Source: CALAMC01 sp964459465 (GTDB lineage: Bacteria; Zixibacteria; MSB-5A5; GN15; PGXB01). Taken from it: a stretch of DNA of 64,000 bases. Every line of letters starts with the position of its first letter. The stretch's first letter is position 1. This document shows positions 58,714 through 64,000 of the stretch, piece after piece. The stretch is from assembly GCA_964459465.1 (NCBI GenBank), contig CAYWLR010000011.1:1-64000 (forward strand), given 5' to 3'. The notes under the pieces are model-generated. The model did no database searches. It saw only the letters and a program-made list of their open reading frames with translations, and was not told the DNA's origin. A program made the position numbers and the translations under genes.

Positions 58714-58778
58714 ATGGTTCAAACTCGTAGAAAATGACGAAAATCTCGTAAAAGCTCGTAATTAATTTACGAATTGGA
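58714..58778. repeat. CTCGTA inverted repeat, copy B
   Basis: ACTCGTAGAAAATGACG...AATCTCGTAAAAGCTCGTAA...TTTACGAATTGG: the centre AATCTCGTAAAAGCTCGTA and the end TTTACGAATTGG match copy A; the arms are imperfect. Confidence 0.6.
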
Positions 58779-58847
58779 ATTAGCATCCAGATGGCAGATG
58801 TGCGGCGCCGGGCTTTGGTTTTGCCCAACGTTTTAAAGCAAGAAGAC

Positions 58848-59001
58848 TGGATTCCCGCTTTCGGACTTGTTGAAAAAGTGCATGCATGGTGCAAGAAGTA
58901 GGTAGGGTTCCGAGTGGAGCGAAGCGTAACGAGAAACCCGACAACAAGATGTCGGCTTTCTCCCCCGACTTCGACGGGTTTCGGAAGCCGACCTACCGGT
59001 T
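58848..59001 (+). repeat. Dispersed palindromic repeat, large copy 5
   Basis: Begins CTGGATTCCCGCTTTCGG (compare CTGGATCCCGGG of copies 1 and 2), then GTAGGGTTCCGAG...GAGAAACCCGACA facing GATGTCGGCTTTCTCCCCCG...GGAAGCCGACCTAC. Two head-to-head half-elements in inverted orientation. Confidence 0.7.
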
Positions 59002-59063
59002 TTTCAATGGGCAACTGGCAGACGAGGGGAGGCTGCCAGTCACAAAAACCGGCACAGGTTTTT

Positions 59064-59894
59064 CTACCCCTGGCCTTCGGATTTTTTTTCGCGCATGGCG
59101 GTGATGATGCCGTTGAGCCGTTCCACTTCCGCGCGGGCGGCCTGGTCGAAATTGTCGCCATCGGAAGCATAGAGCACACTCCGCCCGACATTAATCACGG
59201 CCAGCTTGGTGAAGTTCAATGTCCCCGCCTTGGCCGAGGCTTCGAGGTCTCCCCCCTGCGCACCGACGCCGGGAATCAAAATCGGCATCTCGCGGGCGAT
59301 GGCGCGGATTTCGGCCAGCTTGCCGGGATGAGTCGCACCGACCACCAGACCGAGATTCTGCTCTTTGTCCCAGTAGGCGACTTTCTCGGCGACGTACATA
59401 TATACCGGCTTGTTGACGACGTGCATGAGCTGGAAATCGCGGCTGCCGGTGTTGGAAGTCAGGCACAGGATAAAAGCACCCTTGCCGGGGTAATCGAGAA
59501 ACGGCCGTATGGCATCGTAACCCATGTACGGATTAAGGGTCACCCAGTCGGCCTTGAAGCGGTCGAAGGCGGCGGCGGCGTAGTACGCGGCGGTGTTACC
59601 GATATCACCCATTTTGCCATCGAGGATGACGCGTATTTCATCGGGGATTTTCTTGATGATTTTTTCCAGAAGCGACAGCCCCTCGGGCCCCATCGCCATG
59701 AAAAAGGCGATGTTGGGCTTGTAGGCGCAGACGATGTCCTGCGTGGCCTCGATGATGCGGGCGGCGAAATCATAGTAGCCCTTGATCGACCCGGCGAATT
59801 TCTGCGGGACTTTTTTGGGATCGATATCGAGCCCGACACATATCAAAGATTTATTTTTTTCCTGGACTTCTCTTAGTTCACCTATGGCGCTCAT
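59064..59894 (-). CDS. pyrF: Orotidine 5'-phosphate decarboxylase (type 2)
   Basis: 276 residues, the longer type 2 form. Motifs: LICVGLDIDPKKVP, catalytic VILDGKMGDIGNTA (the D-K-x-x-D set), NPYMGYDAIRPFL, and IPGVGAQGGD for phosphate binding. Function: last step of UMP synthesis. Starts immediately after the pyrD stop; last gene of the operon. A large palindromic repeat follows it. Confidence 0.96.
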   Translation of the reverse strand: MSAIGELREVQEKNKSLICVGLDIDPKKVPQKFAGSIKGYYDFAARIIEATQDIVCAYKPNIAFFMAMGPEGLSLLEKIIKKIPDEIRVILDGKMGDIGNTAAYYAAAAFDRFKADWVTLNPYMGYDAIRPFLDYPGKGAFILCLTSNTGSRDFQLMHVVNKPVYMYVAEKVAYWDKEQNLGLVVGATHPGKLAEIRAIAREMPILIPGVGAQGGDLEASAKAGTLNFTKLAVINVGRSVLYASDGDNFDQAARAEVERLNGIITAMREKKSEGQG

Positions 59895-60809
59895 TTACCA
59901 GACCCTGACCTTTCCGATTAAATCCGTTACGGAAGTCAATTTATGATCTTTAAGATAATTTTTCAAGCCTTCGATAATTTTGACGGGGGCGTCGGGTTCG
60001 ACAAACAGGGCGGTCCCGACCTGCACCGCGCTCGCTCCACAAAGCATGAACTCGACAACGTCGGCGTACGTGGAAATCCCCCCGATGCCGATAATCGGTA
60101 TCTTGACCGCTTTGGCCGTCTGAAACACTTTGGCCAGTGCGACCGGTTTGATGGCCGGGCCGGAGAGGCCGCCGGTGTTATTGGTGAGTCGCGGCCGCCA
60201 GGATTCGATATCGACGGCCATGCCGACCAGAGTATTGATTAATGATATGGCATCGGCGCCGCCCGCCTCGCAGGCTTTGGCGATGGACGGGACATCGGTG
60301 ACATTGGGCGACAGCTTGGCGATAATCGGTTTGGTGCAGACTTTTTTAACTTCGCGCACCGCTTTTTCGGCCAGTTCGGCGTTGCCGGCCAGTTCCATGC
60401 CCAGTTCGACGTTGGGACAGGAAAAATTGAGCTCGATCATATCGACGCGGGGATGGTCGGTCAGGCGGGCGCACAGTTCGACATAATCGCCGACTTTCCA
60501 CCCGGCGACGTTGACGACGAGAACGAGATCGAGTTTATCGAAAAAGGGGAGTTTGTCGGTGATGTACTTATCGACGCCGACGTTGGCCAGACCGATGGCG
60601 TTGAGCATGCCGGAGGCGGTTTCGGCAGTCCGCGGCGGACGGTGGCCGTCGCGCGGCTGAAGGGTAATGGTCTTGGTGACAATGCCGCCGAGCGTTTTGA
60701 GCGGAAATATATCGGCGAGCTCTTCGCCGTAGCCGCAGGTACCGGAGGCGGTTAAAATCGGGTTTTTAAATTTCACCCCGGCGATGTCGATGGCCAGATT
60801 GGGGGTCAT
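59895..60809 (-). CDS. pyrD: Dihydroorotate dehydrogenase (NAD-dependent, class 1B catalytic subunit)
   Basis: 304 residues. Motifs: KFKNPILTASGTCGYGEE, NSFSCPN-type site here ELNFSCPNVELG with the catalytic Cys, KLSPNVTDV, and IPIIGIGGISTYADVVEFML for FMN phosphate. The Cys base and the adjacent pyrK define class 1B. Function: dihydroorotate to orotate in the cytoplasm. Its ATG overlaps the pyrK stop by 4 bases. Confidence 0.96.
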   Translation of the reverse strand: MTPNLAIDIAGVKFKNPILTASGTCGYGEELADIFPLKTLGGIVTKTITLQPRDGHRPPRTAETASGMLNAIGLANVGVDKYITDKLPFFDKLDLVLVVNVAGWKVGDYVELCARLTDHPRVDMIELNFSCPNVELGMELAGNAELAEKAVREVKKVCTKPIIAKLSPNVTDVPSIAKACEAGGADAISLINTLVGMAVDIESWRPRLTNNTGGLSGPAIKPVALAKVFQTAKAVKIPIIGIGGISTYADVVEFMLCGASAVQVGTALFVEPDAPVKIIEGLKNYLKDHKLTSVTDLIGKVRVW

Positions 60810-61597
60810 AGGATCACCTCCCCGATATTATAGACCGGGCCTTCGCGGCAGACGCGCGTGTAGCCTCCCTCGCGAAGCGGGCGGATGCACCCCAGGCAGA
60901 CGCCAATGCCGCACGGCATGGGAGCTTCGAGCGAGAGCTGTCCGGGGATATTATGCTTGCGGGCCAAATCATCGACGGCTTTGAGCATGCCCTCCGGGCC
61001 GCAGGCGAAGAAATGGATATTTTTGGCATTGAGGTCGATTTTATTCATTATGGCCTCGGTGACCAGTCCTTTGAAACCGGAAGAGCCATTGAGGGTGGCG
61101 GAGTATAGTTTTACGCCGATTTTGCGGATGCGGGCGATATCGACGAGGTCGTCTTTGGTGTTGCCACCGTAGAAGTATAAAATTTTATCGGGGTCATAAC
61201 CTTTTTCGATCAGGTGTTTGGCCAGAAAATATATCGGCGGCATGCCGATGCCCCCGGCGACCATAACGGCCGTTTCATTTTTGCGGGGCAGGGTGAAGCC
61301 ATTGCCGAGCGGGCCGAGAATATCGACGACGTCGCCGTCGCGGAGTTTGGCCAGCAGGGCGGTGCCGCGCCCGAAGACTTTGAATATTATTTCGATGGTA
61401 TCGGTTTCGGGATTGATATCATAGACCGAAAAGGCGCGACGGAAATATATGTTGGTGTCGGGGATTTTGAGGTGAATGAATTGTCCCGGCGTTATGGCCG
61501 AGACTTTCGGGAACGGTCCCACTTCAAAGCGATAGTAGCCGTTACTCAACCGGTGTTTTTTGAATATTGTCGTCGGAACGTTTTTTATCAAACTCAT
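60806..61597 (-). CDS. pyrK: Dihydroorotate dehydrogenase electron-transfer subunit
   Basis: 263 residues. Ferredoxin-reductase fold with FAD site RRAFSVYD and NAD site VMVAGGIGMPPIYFLA, then a C-terminal 2Fe-2S motif CGIGVCLGCIRP...YTRVCREGPVY. Passes electrons from PyrD's FMN to NAD. Overlaps pyrD and the upstream TPR gene by 4 bases each, so translationally coupled. Confidence 0.96.
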   Translation of the reverse strand: MSLIKNVPTTIFKKHRLSNGYYRFEVGPFPKVSAITPGQFIHLKIPDTNIYFRRAFSVYDINPETDTIEIIFKVFGRGTALLAKLRDGDVVDILGPLGNGFTLPRKNETAVMVAGGIGMPPIYFLAKHLIEKGYDPDKILYFYGGNTKDDLVDIARIRKIGVKLYSATLNGSSGFKGLVTEAIMNKIDLNAKNIHFFACGPEGMLKAVDDLARKHNIPGQLSLEAPMPCGIGVCLGCIRPLREGGYTRVCREGPVYNIGEVIL

Positions 61598-63681
61598 TTC
61601 AGGCTCTCGGGCAGTTTCACGAAAAATTTATATACAAAATAGCTGTCGAACAGCTCCGGCGGAATCCAGCCGGTGCTGAAATGCGAGGCGAGGACGGTTT
61701 CGATAACTTCGTCGTTCAGTTCCGGCGAGGGGGACGGGTTCATCAATCGGGCGTCGATGACATCTCCGAAAGCATCGATTCTTATCTGGAGTACCATATT
61801 GCCCTCGAAATTAAGATAGTACGCGGCGGGCGGGTAACGGAATTCGCGGTCCACTTTGATAGGCACTTCGGCGGCATCATAGATGGCGTTGCCGTCGATA
61901 TCGATATAGTATTTTTCTTCGACGGTCAGAATTTTACCATCGGCGCTTTGAGTCGGCTGGCCCTGCTTATCCACTTCTCCTTCTTGCAGTGAATCGCCCG
62001 TCTCGGTTTCGCCGGCCGGGCGCTGCTGGCGGGGACGGCCCCGGACGAGGCTTCGGATTTCGGTCGTGAATTCGTTGTCGGGGAAGGAATCCGCAAAATC
62101 GATATAGGCAAAGTAGATGGAGGAATCGCCGGGGTGTTCATATTTATCGGTCAGCCAGATCAGGGCATAGCGGGCCTGCAGATTCAATTCCGAATCGGGC
62201 AGGCTGTCAACGATGAAATTGAGGTAATGTCGGGCGGAATCCCATGAGAGCGAATCGAACATGAATTTCTCGGCCCGGCGATAATAGTGCGCGGCATAGC
62301 CGGTGTCGGCTATGGTTCCGGCCAAGCCGAGACGGTTGATAATTTCGGGGGCAAAATCGGAGCGGGGAGAATGTTTCAATATCGACCGCAGGGTGGTGTC
62401 ATAGGTCAGAGTGTCATCGTAATAATCCCGATAAATGGTGGCGATGGCGGCGCGGGCCTGGGGCGCCACACGGGTGTCGCCAAAGCGGTCGAGAATGATC
62501 TGAAATTCCTGCAGGGCCGAGTCGGGCTGGTTAAGCTGGGTAAGATAAAGTTCCCCCAGAAGGTACTGGGTATTGGCGGCGGTTTCATAATCCTCGCGCG
62601 TGGCGGTGGAATCCAGTTCCAGGTTTTTGGAATATTCTTCGAGTTTGCCGATATCGGTCGAACGCTGCAACGCTTCCTGGCCGATTTCGCCTCCCCCCCG
62701 CTTGGCCTTGTCATAATATTCCTTGGCCTTTTTATAATTCTCGTATTCCGTCTGATATAATAAGCCGAGATTGAAATTGGCCAGGGCCGCTTCGGCCCGG
62801 CCGGGGTGTTCGACGGTCACGCGTTCATAAGTCGCCTCGGCCATGAACAGGTCGCCATCCATTTCATAACCCTCGGCGATTTTGATTCTGACCGAGGCCA
62901 GGGAGTCAAAGAATATCTCTTTTCCGGCCAGATATTCGAATTTTTCCAAACCCGATTCGGTATCCCCCAGGAAATAGTAGCACTGTCCCATTTTGAAAGT
63001 CGCTTCGTATTCGAGCTTGGTGGACGGCTTCATGTCGAGGACTTTCTGGAATTCCTCAATGGCGCGGGCATAATTGAACCGGTTCATCTGCGCATCGGCG
63101 ATATATATCTGGGCCTCGGGCCTGATAGTATTGTCTCCAAGGGAATCGACCAGGGCCCGAAAATATTTTTCCGCTTCATCGTATTTCTTCTGTTCGAAAT
63201 AGTACTCTCCCAGGGCGAGGGCGGCTTCGGCCTTGACCTCTTTTTCTTTGCTTTCGTAGTACAATTCCGAAAACAAATCCATGGCCGCGCCAATTTCATC
63301 CAGCTTCAGTTTGGTTTTAGCCAAATATACCCGGGACTCCTTGTAATATTTGGAGTTGGGGAAATTGGCCAGTATTTCCCGGAAACGCCTTTCGGCACGG
63401 ACGTAATTCTCGGTGTAATAATTCGAAACACCGTTGATAAACAGGGCATCATCGTACCATTTGGAATTGGGGTGGCGATCAATGACCTTGTTGGATTTTT
63501 CGATGGCCGTATTATAGTAGGTGGCCAGGCCCCGCGCCGACTGACCCCGTTCGAGTTGCTTTCTCCGGGATTCGGCTTCATTGAAGTTTTTACGCGCGTT
63601 GTAAAACATGTTGTAATAGACACAGCCGGAGACGGCGGTCAGAACAACCAGCAAGGCGATAACTGCTTTAAACCGTTTCAT
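61594..63681 (-). CDS. TPR lipoprotein with TonB-type C-terminal domain
   Basis: 695 residues from the ATG at 63681 (starts at 63705 and 63753 are open). Lipobox VVLTAVSGC. About 12 TPR-like units run from residue 40 to 560 (AERRFREILANFPNSKYYKE; AEKYFRALVDSLGDNT; AIEEFQKVLDMKPSTKLEYE; ALQEFQIILDRFGDTRVAPQ). A Gln/Glu/Gly-rich linker precedes a TonB-type C-terminal domain: FRYPPAAYYLNFEGNMVLQI, then RIDAFGDVIDARLM and VIETVLASHFSTGWIPP. A TonB domain on a lipoprotein is unusual; the lipidated N-terminus cannot span the inner membrane. Role unknown, perhaps envelope scaffolding; location in a pyr operon gives no clue. Confidence 0.82.
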   Translation of the reverse strand: MKRFKAVIALLVVLTAVSGCVYYNMFYNARKNFNEAESRRKQLERGQSARGLATYYNTAIEKSNKVIDRHPNSKWYDDALFINGVSNYYTENYVRAERRFREILANFPNSKYYKESRVYLAKTKLKLDEIGAAMDLFSELYYESKEKEVKAEAALALGEYYFEQKKYDEAEKYFRALVDSLGDNTIRPEAQIYIADAQMNRFNYARAIEEFQKVLDMKPSTKLEYEATFKMGQCYYFLGDTESGLEKFEYLAGKEIFFDSLASVRIKIAEGYEMDGDLFMAEATYERVTVEHPGRAEAALANFNLGLLYQTEYENYKKAKEYYDKAKRGGGEIGQEALQRSTDIGKLEEYSKNLELDSTATREDYETAANTQYLLGELYLTQLNQPDSALQEFQIILDRFGDTRVAPQARAAIATIYRDYYDDTLTYDTTLRSILKHSPRSDFAPEIINRLGLAGTIADTGYAAHYYRRAEKFMFDSLSWDSARHYLNFIVDSLPDSELNLQARYALIWLTDKYEHPGDSSIYFAYIDFADSFPDNEFTTEIRSLVRGRPRQQRPAGETETGDSLQEGEVDKQGQPTQSADGKILTVEEKYYIDIDGNAIYDAAEVPIKVDREFRYPPAAYYLNFEGNMVLQIRIDAFGDVIDARLMNPSPSPELNDEVIETVLASHFSTGWIPPELFDSYFVYKFFVKLPESLK

Positions 63682-64000
63682 TTTCAAGGTATTGAATAAA
63701 TCCATTTTCCAGACCGGCTCGTTCAAAGGCCTCTCTGGCCGTCCGAAATTCATCGGGTGTTATCCGGCGCTTGATGACGGTGTCTTCCGGAGCCTTATAG
63801 GCCGGAAAATACTGGCTCATCAGAGATACGTAAACTTCCGGCGACAGTTCGCGCGCCAGAAAACCAAAAATACCTTCAGAACCGGATAACCCTCCGGGCA
63901 AAACCAGATGCCTCACGATCAAACCTTTTTGGGCCATACCGCGTTCGTCCATTTCCAGCAGGCCGACCTGGCGGAACATTTCGGCGATGGCGGCGCGATT
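63668..64000 (-). CDS. Radical SAM protein, PflA/PflX-like, C-terminal part (5' end outside window)
   Basis: 110 residues visible; the frame is open to the right edge, so the CxxxCxxC cluster is not seen. The end is distinctive: MFRQVGLLEMDERGMAQKGL, then IVRHLVLPGGLSGS...SPEVYVSLMSQYFPAYKA and ITPDEFRTAREAFERAGLEN, as in the putative pyruvate formate-lyase-activating enzyme family (PflX-like). Function of the family is not firmly known. Overlaps the start of the TPR/TonB lipoprotein gene by 14 bases. Confidence 0.85.
   Translation of the reverse strand, partial: NRAAIAEMFRQVGLLEMDERGMAQKGLIVRHLVLPGGLSGSEGIFGFLARELSPEVYVSLMSQYFPAYKAPEDTVIKRRITPDEFRTAREAFERAGLENGFIQYLENETV

Larger units (their letters stand above)
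58321..59063. other. Repeat-rich intergenic region
   Basis: 743 bases without a supported gene. It holds two copies of a CTCGTA-type inverted element (58566-58609; 58714-58778) and a large copy of the dispersed palindromic repeat (58848-59001). A minus-strand frame over this stretch is an artefact of the repeat and pyrF. Confidence 0.5.

Noticed and set aside
58700..59191. 163-codon minus-strand frame beside pyrF
   Set aside because: It consists of palindromic repeat sequence and antisense/out-of-frame pyrF; no ribosome binding site.

Overview
The window reads as a chromosome segment of an uncultured Gram-negative bacterium of the FCB superphylum; candidate Zixibacteria is my best guess. This rests on recognition, not on a search. 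The signs are lipid A acyltransferase and heptosyltransferase-like genes (an LPS outer membrane), many secreted proteins ending in type I dockerins, TPR lipoproteins with TonB-type C-termini, and a PEP-CTERM protein. No rRNA, tRNA, CRISPR array, insertion sequence or integrase was recognised.

Layout. 1-3200: the end of a subtilase-dockerin gene, then small membrane proteins, three of them apparent paralogs, and a TonB-like protein. 3400-4450: an SPFH/band 7 protein with a tiny ribbon-helix-helix-like protein. 4640-11110: two large secreted dockerin proteins (Cys-rich repeats; C39-like peptidase domains plus thrombospondin type 3 repeats), each with a TTGAC(A/C)-16-TATATT promoter and a leader of about 350 nt. 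11166-14919: a minus-strand envelope operon (gluzincin peptidase, lipid A acyltransferase, family 9 glycosyltransferase, PfkB kinase). 15085-19125: a plus-strand operon HNH nuclease-trpS-scpA-scpB-rluB. 19198-23507: an NtrC-type regulator, two probable lipoproteins and a membrane-anchored thermonuclease. 24309-29369: a 1686-residue secreted PQQ-propeller/dockerin protein behind a leader of about 615 nt. 29528-35323: an M50 protease, an HD-GYP response regulator, lipA, and another dockerin protein whose C39-like domain has lost its histidine.

35365-48646 is the most unusual part: about 13.3 kb, all on the minus strand, encoding phage head functions (portal, large terminase, prohead protease, cement protein, HK97-type major capsid, head-tail adaptor) and fibre-like proteins. 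I see no tape measure, tail tube, baseplate, integrase, repressor or replication gene. The prohead protease carries a C-terminal region that reads as a degenerate ATP-dependent DNA ligase without its KxDG lysine. Two fibre-like proteins start with Sec signal peptides, one of these genes is frameshifted, the terminase has no ordinary start codon, and a 38-residue membrane peptide lies on the opposite strand in the one large gap. A domesticated, GTA-like or tailless capsid system is the leading reading; a decaying prophage is the alternative.

48943-58320: a PEP-CTERM protein, a TPR lipoprotein with a cohesin-like secreted protein (possible partner of the dockerins), a PD-(D/E)XK nuclease, an outer-membrane barrel, a cupin, an isoprenylcysteine-type methyltransferase, a TPR protein, and a three-gene unit with a Cys-rich secreted peptide. 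59064-64000: a pyrimidine operon (pyrK-pyrD-pyrF) preceded by a TPR/TonB lipoprotein and the end of a radical SAM gene. A family of GC-rich palindromic repeats is scattered between genes at about 2.8, 3.4, 54.1, 54.5 and 58.9 kb.
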